Below are positions 22,116 to 31,208 of a stretch of DNA of 36,848 nt, piece by piece. Location of the stretch: IMG/VR virus record IMGVR_UViG_3300044710_000020, positions 1 to 36,848 of that record. One strand, written 5' to 3'. This DNA comes from a virus. The position numbers and the translations under genes are program-made. The notes under the pieces were generated by a model. It searched no databases. It worked only from the letters and a program-made list of their open reading frames with translations, and had not been told where the DNA came from. The stretch's first letter is position 1; the number at the start of each line of letters is the position of its first letter.

Positions 22116-23092
22116 AGATCATCACGCGCGCGGTCCTCGATTGGGATGGCAACGTCCTCGAGGAAGAGAGCTACGAATATTGCGGCAAAGTCGCCGAGTG
22201 CAAAGACTCCGGCTCCGCGCCGCAGCCCGTTGATCCCTATCAGCAAGCCGACGCGCAATACGGCCTTGCGACAGGCACGGCCAATTACAACGCAGCGCTC
22301 AATCGTACCGGCGTTGAAAACCCGTTAGGTTCGAGCGGTTGGAATGTCACCGGTTACTCTGGCGGCGCGCCCGCTGGAAGCAGCAGCGGAGGAAGCGGTA
22401 GTTACGGCCCCTATCCCATTCCCGCTGGCTTGGGCGGAGGCATGTACGGTTTCGGCGGTGGCATGCCATCCGCCGGCGGAGGTGTTCCGAACGGCAGCGG
22501 CGCGCCGCTTTACACGCAATCGACTTCGCTTGATCCCTGGGCTAACAATCTTCTCGAAAGCCCAATCGATACCTCGCAGATTCCCGGCATGCCTGGCGGC
22601 CCATCGCTCGAGGGGAACGTTGGGCAGGCCGAGAACGCGACTTTCGCCAATGAGATGCAGCTTCTGCAGCCGCAGGAGCAACAGCAGCAGGAGCAAACGA
22701 CCGCACAGCTGGAAAATGAAGGTGCGATGCCCGGTTCCGCCGCTTACGAGTACGGCCAGAAGATGCTGGGCTTGACGCAAGGCGCGGAGAACGTGAACGC
22801 CGCAAATACTGCGGTGACAACCGGTATGGGCGAACTACCGATGCTCTATGGCCTTGGAAGCACCAGCCTGCAGAACCAGCTGGCGGAACGGAATGCACCG
22901 ATCTCGGAATTCGAGGCTCTGCAGGGCAACACCGGTGGCAACGTATCAGCTGCGACGCCGGATATATCCGGTGCCTTCGGACAGCAGTACCAAGGCGCGC
23001 TCGCTGGCTACAACGCCAACACCGCGACCAACAATGCGAACACGCAGGCCGGTGTCGGACTTGCCGCGATGCTCGCTATGCTCTTAGCGTAA
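22112..23092 (+). CDS. Internal virion / ejection-type protein
   Basis: 326 aa from a TTG at 22112 that overlaps the GNAT stop (TTGA). MKIITRAVLDWDGNVLEEES leads into a Gly/Ser/Pro-rich half (residues about 85-140), a Gln-rich segment (LLQPQEQQQQEQTTAQLENE) and an Ala/Asn-rich helical tail ending AGVGLAAMLAMLLA. Proteins of this make-up at this place in podovirus-like genomes are injected with the DNA. Call rests on composition and context. Confidence 0.55.
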   Translation: MKIITRAVLDWDGNVLEEESYEYCGKVAECKDSGSAPQPVDPYQQADAQYGLATGTANYNAALNRTGVENPLGSSGWNVTGYSGGAPAGSSSGGSGSYGPYPIPAGLGGGMYGFGGGMPSAGGGVPNGSGAPLYTQSTSLDPWANNLLESPIDTSQIPGMPGGPSLEGNVGQAENATFANEMQLLQPQEQQQQEQTTAQLENEGAMPGSAAYEYGQKMLGLTQGAENVNAANTAVTTGMGELPMLYGLGSTSLQNQLAERNAPISEFEALQGNTGGNVSAATPDISGAFGQQYQGALAGYNANTATNNANTQAGVGLAAMLAMLLA

Positions 23093-23103
23093 GGAAAATC
23101 TCA

Positions 23104-23460
23104 ATGTCCATGCCACCCAATATGATGCAGTCGATGCTGATGCAGAAACTGCAGCAGAACCCCCAAACACAGAGCATCGGCGGAATGGAAGCTCGCACGA
23201 ATCCGATGCAGGGCGCCGCGCAGCTCGCGCAAAAGGTCATGCTGATGAGGGCGCTGCAAAATCCGCCTCCGACCATGGCCCAGCGGCAGGCGACAAATAT
23301 GATTCCGCAGACTCAAGCCATGAACAATCCAGCTCTGGCGCAAAATCCGCAGATTCAAGCGATGCAGCAGGGCATGCAGCAGCCGATGCCGCTCAACCTA
23401 AATGTACCGCCCATGGCCCAGCCCGATCCCTCACTGATGCCGACTCCCGGGTATTCTTGA
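23104..23460 (+). CDS. Met/Gln/Pro-rich hypothetical protein
   Basis: 118 aa with AAGGAA upstream. About one residue in six is Met, one in six Gln (MQSMLMQKLQQNPQTQSIGG; IQAMQQGMQQPMPL). Likely disordered. It sits between two ejection-type proteins; a role in virion assembly is possible. No family recognised. Confidence 0.5.
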   Translation: MSMPPNMMQSMLMQKLQQNPQTQSIGGMEARTNPMQGAAQLAQKVMLMRALQNPPPTMAQRQATNMIPQTQAMNNPALAQNPQIQAMQQGMQQPMPLNLNVPPMAQPDPSLMPTPGYS

Positions 23461-23461
23461 T

Positions 23462-25009
23462 ATGGCCGATCTTCCGCAACCGTACTTCGATCCGTCGCAG
23501 TATCCGAATTACCTCGACGCGCAGCGCAAACAGCAAATAGCGCAGATGCTGATGGGATCGCTGCAGAGCGCGAATCAGACGCCGAGCGATTGGAACTCCA
23601 TGAAGGTCGTACCGAAGCGCGGCATGGTGCAAAACTTATCGGTGCTGGCCGATGCGCTCATGGCCAAGAAGGGCTTAGACGCATCGAATGCCGCGACGTC
23701 GAACTATATGCAGGGCCTTTATGGCGGTGGCCAACAGCAGCCCGCAACTCCAGCGCCGCCGCCGCCAGATCAGAACGCCGTTGGCGCAGGCACAGTGCTC
23801 GCGCCGCCCGCTGCAGCGCCCAGCTCAGGACTCGTGCCGCAAGGCCCGACGCAGCCGACCGGGCAGAATCCTTTGATCCCCGCAGGCATGCCGCGCGGCC
23901 AGGCGCAAGGCTTGCTCAATATGATGGGTCCGGAGAAATACGCGGAGACTTTCCTTGCTCCAAATTGGAAAACGCCGGAGATAGTCGCGAACCTTCGCGC
24001 ATCCGGGATTGACCCGAATAGCCCGGAAGGTCAAGCGATCCAACAGGCAATCATCAGGAAGGGTGCAACCAATGTGCAGGACGTGCGCCCTGGCTCGACG
24101 CTGGTCGACATCAACGCCGGCGGCAAGCCGCTCTTCACCGGTCCGGACAACGGCGTCGACACTACGTGGGGACCGGACGGCAGGCCGCGGCAGGCAGTAA
24201 TCCCGGGTGCCGCGCCCGCTGTGCAGACCATGGCAGGAGCAAAAACAACCGGTACGCAAACCGCGACGCCAATCAAGCTCGGCACCGATGAGAACGGTAA
24301 GGATATCTACGGCTATCCAGCGCCTCCCGGGCAAGGCGCGCCCAATGCCACAGCGCCGGGACAGACCGCAAGCCCGGGATCCGTGCAGAGCCAGAAGAGC
24401 GGAGCGGAAGCGGGGCAGACCTATGCCAGCGAGCTCGCCAAGAATGCGACGGGCGCGACCGAGGTCCGCCGCAGTATTTCGGAGCTTAAGAACCTCTCGG
24501 CCCAGGCAACGCCGAGCGCCGCGAATGAATCGAAGGCCAAACTCGGCGCTTTCATGATCGCCGCCGGCGCGGATCCGGATCACGTGCAGCAGTGGCTCGG
24601 CGTCGACACGGGAGCGCTACAGGCTGCGCAGAAGCAAACCGCCACGCTCGCCGTGAACTCCATCCACAGCATGACGAGCCGCGGCACGAACTTCGATCTC
24701 GACACCTTCATGCGCAACAATCCGAACATGAACATGGCGGATCCGGCCGCGTTCGCGCGCGTTGCCGACTACATGAACAACAAGGCGAGCCAGGACATCG
24801 CCAAGCAAAAAGACTTCGCGCAGTGGAAGAAAACCAGCGGCGTGTCCCCCGATGACTGGGAGACGCAGCACACGGCGCATTGGCTTGATAGCCAAAACCA
24901 GGCCATCAATGCCGGGCAATCGAATTCCAGGGCGCCAGGGGCGAACACGCCGACGGCAAGTTTGCAGGAGCTGCAGGCAGAAGCGCGTAAGCGAGGACTC
25001 ATCAAGTGA
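23462..25009 (+). CDS. Internal virion / ejection-type protein
   Basis: 515 aa. MADLPQPYFDPSQYPNYLDA then QRKQQIAQMLMGSLQ; a Pro/Gln-rich stretch (about 90-150); a middle with MGPEKYAETFL; and a helical C-terminal part (ELAKNATGATEVRRSISELK, then FMIAAGADPDHVQQWLG, DFAQWKKTSGVSPDDWETQH). Shared podoviral layout suggests it is one of the proteins injected to form the trans-envelope channel. Its TGA overlaps the next start. Confidence 0.55.
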   Translation: MADLPQPYFDPSQYPNYLDAQRKQQIAQMLMGSLQSANQTPSDWNSMKVVPKRGMVQNLSVLADALMAKKGLDASNAATSNYMQGLYGGGQQQPATPAPPPPDQNAVGAGTVLAPPAAAPSSGLVPQGPTQPTGQNPLIPAGMPRGQAQGLLNMMGPEKYAETFLAPNWKTPEIVANLRASGIDPNSPEGQAIQQAIIRKGATNVQDVRPGSTLVDINAGGKPLFTGPDNGVDTTWGPDGRPRQAVIPGAAPAVQTMAGAKTTGTQTATPIKLGTDENGKDIYGYPAPPGQGAPNATAPGQTASPGSVQSQKSGAEAGQTYASELAKNATGATEVRRSISELKNLSAQATPSAANESKAKLGAFMIAAGADPDHVQQWLGVDTGALQAAQKQTATLAVNSIHSMTSRGTNFDLDTFMRNNPNMNMADPAAFARVADYMNNKASQDIAKQKDFAQWKKTSGVSPDDWETQHTAHWLDSQNQAINAGQSNSRAPGANTPTASLQELQAEARKRGLIK

Positions 25010-26736
25010 GCGATCCCAGCGCCCTTTCAGATGCAGATCTGATCGCGCAGATGCAGGCAGCGCAGCAGGCGCAGAACGCCGCGGCCGCCACCCATACCGG
25101 CACCGGCGGCTTCGATCCGGCCAACAATGCCTGGATGGATCAGTATGGCCCGACTTCAGGAATGAGCATCCCGGATAAGCTCGCGGCCGGCGCTGGGCGC
25201 GGCATCGTGCACACCGGGCGCTCCCTCGGCAATCTGGTTGGCCTGGTTCCTGACTCGGTCATGACCGATGAGAAGAAGATCGATGCGCCGCTCATGGCGA
25301 CTGGCGCTGGCAAGGTCGGGAATCTTATAGGCGAGAGCGCCGTGACGGCGCCCCTTGGCATGGGTGCATCGCAAGGCCTGAGCATGGCCGGCAAACTCGG
25401 CGCCTCGCTTGCCGCGAATCCGGTTGTGAACTCGGCCGTGCAAGGTGGTGTGCAGGGACTTGCGACTGCCGATCCCGGCGATCGCGGAATGAGCACAGGT
25501 ATCGGCACACTTACCGGCGGCGCGCTGGGAGTGAACCAGGCCCTGGTCAGTAAGCTCGTGAATGGCTTGAAGCGCACGCCGGATGCGCAATCTCTTCTCG
25601 ATAAAGGCGTCTCCCTCACGCCTGGCCAAATGAATCCGGGAGGAACCTGGAATCAATTCGAGAACGCGCTCGAGCACGCGCCGGTTGCAGGTCCGCTGGT
25701 CAAATCCGCGCGCGACAATGCCGAGCATCAATTTCAGGCAGTCGCCATCGGCCAGGGCGCAGCTCCCGGCTCAGCGCCACTGAAGCCCTCCGGCAATATC
25801 CAGGATCTGCTGCAGCAGGCCTACGATAGCTACAAGCCGCTCTATGATCAGGCGAAGGGCTTTCCGGTAGCGCCCAAAATCATGCGCACCAACGGCCCCG
25901 ATGTGCCGCTCAATGCCACTTTTGCGGCCGCCGCCAAGGCGCCAGGCGTGCCATCGAGTCTGCAGAAATCCGAGAACTCGTGGCTGCAGGATCGCTTGAC
26001 GCAATTGCCGCAGAACCCACAGAGCGAGGACCTCTTGCAATTGCGCTCCGATATTCGTCAGCGCGGCCGCATGGCGAATCTCAAAACGGATACCGATTCC
26101 GGGCACGTGGCCAACATCGCCGGCCGGGCCGAACAGGGAGTCACCGCTGCGCTCAACTCGCAGCTGCCGCCGGAGCCGTTGGCGGCGCTTGCGCGGGCGG
26201 ACTCGAACTACGGCAATTACAAGATCATCGAGAACGCGGTCGCAAAATCGAAGGACAATCTCGCCGGCCTCACGCCGCAGAAGTTGAGCCAATCGATTTA
26301 CGAAGCGACGCAAGATCCAAGCTATGCGCGCGGCGGCGGTGGCCCGCTACGCGAGCTCGCGCAACAGGGCACCAATGTTTTCCAGGAAGTGGTGCCGCCG
26401 AATGGCAAGAGCGTCGCGGCATTGAGTTTAGGCGCCGCGGGACTCGCACTTCATCCGGCGGTGACAGGAGTCGCAGGAACCGGGATGGGCGGCCTGGTGC
26501 TCACCCCGGCGGGACGTGCGCTCGCCGCGGGGCAAACCGGGCCGCAACAGACGGCGCAAAAACTGGTATCGGCGCTTCGCGCCTCGACGCCTGACTATGC
26601 GCGCAATGTCGGTGGGCAGCTCGCGTTGCGCGGCGCTACCGGTGCCGGGATGCCTTATACGCAAGCCGCGCTGCCTCAGGCGTTGAGTGCGGCACTGATG
26701 CTTGCTCCTCCGGCGGCACAGTCCGCGCAGCATTAA
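25006..26736 (+). CDS. Internal virion / ejection-type protein
   Basis: 576 aa from a GTG at 25006 (GTGA overlap). Early low-complexity part, then a Gly/Ala-rich amphipathic segment (GESAVTAPLGMGASQGLSMA; GIGTLTGGALGVNQ) and a helical domain with SLTPGQMNPGGTWNQFENAL, LLQQAYDSYKPLYDQAKGFP and RQRGRMANL. 'LTPGQ' followed by this helical pattern is common in podovirus ejection proteins. A further hydrophobic Gly/Ala stretch lies near residues 470-510. Its last 101 bp overlap a convergent gene. Confidence 0.6.
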   Translation: MSDPSALSDADLIAQMQAAQQAQNAAAATHTGTGGFDPANNAWMDQYGPTSGMSIPDKLAAGAGRGIVHTGRSLGNLVGLVPDSVMTDEKKIDAPLMATGAGKVGNLIGESAVTAPLGMGASQGLSMAGKLGASLAANPVVNSAVQGGVQGLATADPGDRGMSTGIGTLTGGALGVNQALVSKLVNGLKRTPDAQSLLDKGVSLTPGQMNPGGTWNQFENALEHAPVAGPLVKSARDNAEHQFQAVAIGQGAAPGSAPLKPSGNIQDLLQQAYDSYKPLYDQAKGFPVAPKIMRTNGPDVPLNATFAAAAKAPGVPSSLQKSENSWLQDRLTQLPQNPQSEDLLQLRSDIRQRGRMANLKTDTDSGHVANIAGRAEQGVTAALNSQLPPEPLAALARADSNYGNYKIIENAVAKSKDNLAGLTPQKLSQSIYEATQDPSYARGGGGPLRELAQQGTNVFQEVVPPNGKSVAALSLGAAGLALHPAVTGVAGTGMGGLVLTPAGRALAAGQTGPQQTAQKLVSALRASTPDYARNVGGQLALRGATGAGMPYTQAALPQALSAALMLAPPAAQSAQH

Positions 26737-26875
26737 CGCCGCGCGGTTTAAAGAGGAAGCGCTTCGCCGGCCCTTCCGGAATCAGGCGGTTCAATGTCTT
26801 GGCAATGCCGATGACGAGCAATCCGAAGACGAAGAGGATCAGCGGCTTCGCTGTCACCAGCCAAAAGGCGTGCAC
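26636..26875 (-). CDS. Membrane protein of inverted cassette
   Basis: 79 aa starting GTG right after the previous stop. AFWLVTAKPLILFVFGLLVI forms one transmembrane helix, then GIAKTLNRLIPEGPAKRFLF and a long hydrophilic tail. The end overlaps the converging late gene by 101 bp, so the true stop use is uncertain. Third gene of a leftward cassette with the lipoprotein at 27249. Confidence 0.5.
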   Translation of the reverse strand: MHAFWLVTAKPLILFVFGLLVIGIAKTLNRLIPEGPAKRFLFKPRGVNAARTVPPEEQASVPHSTPEAARLAYKASRHR

Positions 26876-26968
26876 CTATGACGCCTTTCGCTTGAAGAGT
26901 TGCGCGATCAAATGGCCAACGAAGAAGAATGCGGCCACGCCAAGGAAGAACAGGCCGACAGAATTCAC
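26876..26968 (-). CDS. 30-aa membrane peptide of inverted cassette
   Basis: The GTG at 26968 overlaps the lipoprotein stop (GTGA). VNSVGLFFLGVAAFFFVGHL continues into IAQLFKRKAS: a single hydrophobic helix with a basic tail, so the C-terminus probably faces the cytoplasm. The start/stop overlap supports it as real. Confidence 0.5.
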   Translation of the reverse strand: MNSVGLFFLGVAAFFFVGHLIAQLFKRKAS

Positions 26969-27249
26969 GAGGCACCGCAGCTGACGATCAGGGTGCGCTT
27001 GCGGCCTGCGGCGAATACGCCGCCATTGCCGACTGGAATAAACGCACCGCCGGTGCTCTCGCTGCCTTGATTGAGAATTTTGTACGGGCCGCCGCAAACG
27101 CGGGCGGCTTCGTTCATGCAATCGCTGATATCGCGCGCGGTCCCCGGGCAATTGATCGCGAGGCCCTGTTGACCGCTGGGGAGCGCGACCGGCTTAGTGG
27201 TGACGCAGCCGGCGAGAAAAAGAAGGCCAATCCCTAGACAAAGTTTCAT
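26965..27249 (-). CDS. Lipoprotein of inverted cassette
   Basis: 94 aa. MKLCLGIGLLFLAGCVTTKP is a lipoprotein signal with lipobox LAGC (Cys15). The mature part (LPSGQQGLAINCPGTARDIS, then CMNEAARVCGG and an aromatic-poor C-terminus) resembles small proteobacterial surface lipoproteins with conserved Cys. It is transcribed against the late operon, so it probably has its own promoter and is expressed in the lysogen, as morons are. It might alter the host surface or block superinfection; inference only. Confidence 0.7.
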   Translation of the reverse strand: MKLCLGIGLLFLAGCVTTKPVALPSGQQGLAINCPGTARDISDCMNEAARVCGGPYKILNQGSESTGGAFIPVGNGGVFAAGRKRTLIVSCGAS

Positions 27250-27313
27250 GAGGTTTTCTCATTCGCGGCTCACTACCGCAACACCGATTTTACGCTTTTG
27301 ACCGGAGATTTAG

Positions 27314-29242
27314 ATGGCATTTGACGGAAATGGGAACTTCGTCCGAGTCCACAATTGGACCCAGGATGCGGCCAACGGCGTCGATATAACCGCCTCCGAG
27401 ATGGATGCGGAGGACAACGGCTTCGCCGGGGGGTTGACGAACTGCGTCACGCGCGACGGCCAGGGCAAGCCCTCGGCTGATTTAACCCCGTCAGTTGACA
27501 ATAATTTCAACCTGGGAACGGCATCCCGCCGCTGGGCCACCTTAAATGGCGTGCCAGTGGCGAATCTGCCCGTCACGCAAGCGAACATAGGTCTCATTTT
27601 CCAGCCGCAGTCGGCCGCGGAGCTCGCCGCCATGGTCACGCCGACCAACTATTTCTATCAATATGGCGATGCGCGCCGCTACGGCGGGGATCCGACCGGC
27701 GCGACGGTTTCCGATGCCGCCTGGATTGCGGCAGTTGCCCAGGCCTCCCAGAGCGGCGGGGCGGAGATTACGGGTCCCGGCACATACCTGATGTCGACCG
27801 GCTTCATCATCTCGACCAATGGGGTGAAGCTGCGCACTTCCGGCATGGGCCCGACAACCTTCAAGGCGAATGCCAATAACATCATTCTGGTGAAGGTCGC
27901 GGCGAGTTTCTGCGACATCGGGTCCTTTGCTTGTAACGCCAACGGCCACACCGGCGTCGAGGGCCTGGTGCTCGCCCCCGCGAATGAAGCGCTTACGGGT
28001 GTCACCAGCCAGATCAACTTCAACCGGTTCGGATCGGTCTATTGCTTGAATGGCCTCCAAAACGGTGTGCGCTTACGCGCCGGCCCATCTGTGTCCGGTG
28101 TCGATTCGGGCGTCTTCTACAATGTCTTCGAGGCAGTGTGGGCGATCGATTGCATCCGCGGGATCTGGATGCAGGATGCCATCAATGCCGGCGCCGGCGG
28201 CCCGAATCGGAACACCTTCATGGGTGTGCGCTGTGGCGGCACGGCGCTCAATCTCATCAACACCGGCATCCAAATCGACTGCGGTTCGACCAATCACTTC
28301 TTCGCGACCGACATGGAGGGCATTGCGAATGGCGTGACCCCGAATACGACGCCAACCGCGTTTCAGGTCAAGAATCTCTCCGCGATCAGCGCGAACAACT
28401 CGGACAATCATTTCTTTTCGAGCGTCTGCGAAGCTAATACGCGCGATGTCGATAACACCTGCTCGAGCACGTGCTTCTTTGGCGGCAGCATCAGCTCCAC
28501 CAAGATCGCAAGCGGGATTGTCATCTCGACCATCACCAATGCGGTCCTGGTCGCGACAGTCACTACGGCAACGCCGCACGGATTACAAAGCGGGCAACGG
28601 GTTCGCATGATTGGGCAAACTCCAGCCGCCTATTCAGGGAACTTCGCCATCACCGTCACGGGTGCGAGCACTTTCACCTATTCGATGCTGAGCAACCCAG
28701 GTGGCAATGCCTCGGTGGTCGGGGGCTGGGATGTTCCGCCGCGCATCTCGCTCGGCATGGACCCCTCGCAGATGCCGACGCTGATCCCGGGCATGCAGTA
28801 CGGCGAAGGCGTTTCTGGATTCCCGTCTGGCTACTGGGGAATGCTCAAAGAGATTGCCGATTTCAATCTCAACTGGCAGCCGTACCCGCTCACGACCGGT
28901 TTGATGACGAACGTCGCCTCGATTCTGGGCGGCTCTCAGTCTCAATATCGGCAGCTTTCCAACATGGTCAGCTGGCACGCGGTTTTTCAGTTCGATGCCT
29001 CTGTCGCCGCCACTAACGTGACGATCACGCCGCCAGTTGTTCCCAATGCGGCGCTGTACAGCACAGTCGCTGCGACGAATGCCTTCTATTCCTTCTACGT
29101 TGAAGATGGCTCCGGCGTCCGCAAACCGGTCGAGGGCGGCTGGACGAGCACCGGCAAGCTCTACATCAAGGCGCCCTCTACCACATGGAACACGAGCGGC
29201 AACAATAACGTGATCTTCATCGCCATCGATTACCACATCTAG
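27314..29242 (+). CDS. Tailspike protein
   Basis: 642 aa with CGGAGA before the ATG. The N-terminal 70 residues (NGNFVRVHNWTQDAANGVDI, ASEMDAEDNGFAGGL, NFNLGTASRRWATLNGVPV) are a virion-anchoring domain. After FYQYGDARRYGGDPTGATVS the protein enters a right-handed beta-helix start (AWIAAVAQASQSGGAEITGP GTYL) like pectate-lyase-type tailspikes. Residues about 400-470 hold the TATPHGLQSGQRV ... AITVTGASTFTYSM module common in phage fibres. It should bind and perhaps cleave a host surface glycan. Confidence 0.8.
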   Translation: MAFDGNGNFVRVHNWTQDAANGVDITASEMDAEDNGFAGGLTNCVTRDGQGKPSADLTPSVDNNFNLGTASRRWATLNGVPVANLPVTQANIGLIFQPQSAAELAAMVTPTNYFYQYGDARRYGGDPTGATVSDAAWIAAVAQASQSGGAEITGPGTYLMSTGFIISTNGVKLRTSGMGPTTFKANANNIILVKVAASFCDIGSFACNANGHTGVEGLVLAPANEALTGVTSQINFNRFGSVYCLNGLQNGVRLRAGPSVSGVDSGVFYNVFEAVWAIDCIRGIWMQDAINAGAGGPNRNTFMGVRCGGTALNLINTGIQIDCGSTNHFFATDMEGIANGVTPNTTPTAFQVKNLSAISANNSDNHFFSSVCEANTRDVDNTCSSTCFFGGSISSTKIASGIVISTITNAVLVATVTTATPHGLQSGQRVRMIGQTPAAYSGNFAITVTGASTFTYSMLSNPGGNASVVGGWDVPPRISLGMDPSQMPTLIPGMQYGEGVSGFPSGYWGMLKEIADFNLNWQPYPLTTGLMTNVASILGGSQSQYRQLSNMVSWHAVFQFDASVAATNVTITPPVVPNAALYSTVAATNAFYSFYVEDGSGVRKPVEGGWTSTGKLYIKAPSTTWNTSGNNNVIFIAIDYHI

Positions 29243-29874
29243 TGGCTGGCAATCAGTACTACACAGGGGAAAGCGTCGCCCAGCTAGTGGTCGCGCTCTC
29301 GCAGGATATTCCGGCGCTCTATGCCTTAGCGCAGGGTGGGGCTGGCGCGAATCCTACCGCCAGTGTTGGCACCGCCGCGGTGAACGGCACCGCGCAAACC
29401 TACATGCGCTCGGATGCCGCGCCGCCGATCGACGTTTCGATCACCGTCACGTGGACCGGCGTGCATACCTTCAACCAGGCCGTGACGTTCAGTGCGGCAA
29501 GCGGGCCTGTATGGGCGGGGGCCCACGGCCAATTCGGCATCGGCATTGGCTTCGCTGGTGGTCAGACAGAACTTCTGACTGTCGGAGCCAACCCTCTCGG
29601 CATCGGAACCACCGGCGCTGCTGACCTTAATTTCTACACCGCCAGCACGCGCGCACTTAATTTCAACGCCTCGACGCAGAAGGCGACCTTCTCGGCTGCG
29701 GTCGGCGTCAACGGTAATGCGCCGCCGGCGCAAGTCGCTGGATGGGGAACTCCCACTGGCGGCGCGGCGGTCAGCAATTTCCCGGGCGGTGGCCCGGCAA
29801 CGCTGGCGCAGTGCTCCACAGCAATAGCGGAAATCATCGCCGTACTCAAAGCCTTCGGGTTACTCGGAACATAA
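29242..29874 (+). CDS. Tail fibre-like / structural protein
   Basis: 210 aa from a GTG at 29242 that overlaps the tailspike stop (TAGTG). Ala/Gly/Thr-rich beta sequence with NGTAQTYMRSDAAPPID and TWTGVHTFNQAVTFSAA, both common in fibre shafts. The C-terminal CSTAIAEIIAVLKAFGLLGT is a short trimerising-type helix. Likely accessory to the tailspike. Confidence 0.65.
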   Translation: MAGNQYYTGESVAQLVVALSQDIPALYALAQGGAGANPTASVGTAAVNGTAQTYMRSDAAPPIDVSITVTWTGVHTFNQAVTFSAASGPVWAGAHGQFGIGIGFAGGQTELLTVGANPLGIGTTGAADLNFYTASTRALNFNASTQKATFSAAVGVNGNAPPAQVAGWGTPTGGAAVSNFPGGGPATLAQCSTAIAEIIAVLKAFGLLGT

Positions 29875-29885
29875 GGGGAAATTTC

Positions 29886-30035
29886 ATGCTGACTCTGCTT
29901 TTCGTTTTCATCATCGCCGCGGCGGCGATTGCCATTTGGTCCGCGGTCAAGCCGCAGCCGATCCTTTGGATCGCGGTGATTCTGCTCTGCATTGTCGAAG
30001 CCATTCATTCTCTGCCATCAGGAGTAATTAGATGA
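29886..30035 (+). CDS. Small holin-like membrane protein
   Basis: 49 aa from the ATG at 29886 with AGGGGAA upstream. Two hydrophobic segments (LTLLFVFIIAAAAIAIWSAV and PILWIAVILLCIVEAI) separated by KPQ. Position at the head of the lysis block suggests a holin or pinholin; not provable from sequence alone. ATGA overlap with the next gene. Confidence 0.5.
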   Translation: MLTLLFVFIIAAAAIAIWSAVKPQPILWIAVILLCIVEAIHSLPSGVIR

Positions 30036-30217
30036 CCGATGAAGTAAAGGTTGTTGAGACCGACGCAAAGACGGCACTCGCAGATACCAAGTCGGCGATT
30101 GCCAAACTGGGCGCGGATGAGAAGTCAGCCACCGGATGGGTGAAGACGCACTATCTGATCATTGCAGCCGCGGCGGCGTTCATTCTCGGCTGGGCGACGC
30201 GATTCATCCATACGTGA
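30032..30217 (+). CDS. Holin-like single-pass membrane protein
   Basis: 61 aa. A charged helical N-terminus (TDEVKVVETDAKTALADTKS) precedes one transmembrane helix (HYLIIAAAAAFILGWATRF). This layout is common for small phage holins or holin partners encoded just before the endolysin. Its TGA overlaps the endolysin GTG. Confidence 0.6.
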   Translation: MTDEVKVVETDAKTALADTKSAIAKLGADEKSATGWVKTHYLIIAAAAAFILGWATRFIHT

Positions 30218-30630
30218 CCGCCGCCGATCTGATCGACAGTTTCGAGTCGTGCAAACTCGTCGCCTATTGGGACCCGTATGGAAAATGCTGGACGATCGGC
30301 TGGGGCCACACGGGCAAAGATGTCTACGAGGGCCTCGTATGGACGCAGGCCCAGGCTGATGAGGCGCGAGATCACGACATCATCGCGGCAGATGCCCTGA
30401 TCAGCATTTATAGTCCGGGGCTCACCGGCGGCGCCCTCGAGGCGATCACGGACTTCGTGTTCAACATCGGCATCGGCAACTACCGAACCAGCACGCTGTG
30501 CAAGCTGGTGAATGCGAACGCCTGGCCACAGGTGAAGACGGAGCTCTTGAAGTGGGATCACAGCAACGGCACGGCCGTGCCGGGCCTGTACCGCAGGCGT
30601 GAAGCGGAAGCGGAGTTGATACCGGCATGA
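30214..30630 (+). CDS. Endolysin, GH24 lysozyme
   Basis: 138 aa from a GTG at 30214 (GTGA overlap); the frame upstream to 30136 is shadow. The T4-lysozyme-type triad is visible: E11 in DSFESCKLVAYWD, D20, and T27 in KCWTIGWGHT. The rest (LTGGALEAITDFVFNIGIGN; WDHSNGTAVPGLYRRREAEA) matches the family. No signal or SAR sequence, so release depends on a holin. It cuts peptidoglycan between N-acetylmuramic acid and N-acetylglucosamine. Confidence 0.95.
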   Translation: MTAADLIDSFESCKLVAYWDPYGKCWTIGWGHTGKDVYEGLVWTQAQADEARDHDIIAADALISIYSPGLTGGALEAITDFVFNIGIGNYRTSTLCKLVNANAWPQVKTELLKWDHSNGTAVPGLYRRREAEAELIPA

Positions 30631-30839
30631 TGTCAGGCGAAGGGATTGCGGCCGTGATTGGCTCGCTCGCGACTCTCGTGGTGGCGGCCGGGAACTTCGC
30701 GCTGCAGTGGAAGCAATTGACTCTATCCAAGTCGAACACGCAGAAGCTTGACGCCAACTCGGACAAGCTGGATGACGTTCACGCGGCCACGGCCTCTATT
30801 GCGGAATCCACCGGCACGCACAAGACGTTGCCGCCGTGA
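30627..30839 (+). CDS. Membrane protein of lysis block
   Basis: 70 aa; ATGA overlap with the endolysin. GIAAVIGSLATLVVAAGNFA is a transmembrane helix, then LQWKQLTLSKSNTQKLDANS and a hydrophilic tail with VHAATASIAESTGTHKT. Small proteins with 'N-T-x-K-L-D-x-x-x...V.H..T' tails are frequent near phage endolysins; possible second holin. Confidence 0.55.
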   Translation: MMSGEGIAAVIGSLATLVVAAGNFALQWKQLTLSKSNTQKLDANSDKLDDVHAATASIAESTGTHKTLPP

Positions 30840-31208
30840 ATGCCGCGCGGAAACTACAAGCGCCCGTATCGACCGCCCTTTGATCCAACCATCACGCAGA
30901 CGGTTGAAACGGCATTGCGCGATGCCGGCCGCGATGACCTGGTCGATGCGCTTCGCAAGGCAGGAATGCGCGAGCTCGAGGAGGAGCTGCACAAGGCGAA
31001 AGAGCGCATTCACGCGCTAGAGCTTGAGAAAAAGAACTGGCTTACCGAGTCCGGAATGTTCCGGGCGCTCGACAAGAGGGCGGGGAAGGTGGCCGTTAGC
31101 TGGGGAAAGCGGGCATTGCATGCGGCCGCCGGCGCCGCGGGGTTGGGGTTAGTCAGCGGGGTGATTTGGGTCGCCAAACTGGCATGGAAAGGGTTTCACG
31201 CGAAATGA
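30840..31208 (+). CDS. Helical protein with C-terminal membrane segment
   Basis: 122 aa. Basic Pro-rich start (MPRGNYKRPYRPPFD), a helix with RELEEELHKAKERIHALELE (coiled coil) and a hydrophobic, Gly/Ala-rich stretch (HAAAGAAGLGLVSGVIWVAK). No known family. It directly abuts the previous gene and overlaps the next (ATGA). Confidence 0.5.
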   Translation: MPRGNYKRPYRPPFDPTITQTVETALRDAGRDDLVDALRKAGMRELEEELHKAKERIHALELEKKNWLTESGMFRALDKRAGKVAVSWGKRALHAAAGAAGLGLVSGVIWVAKLAWKGFHAK

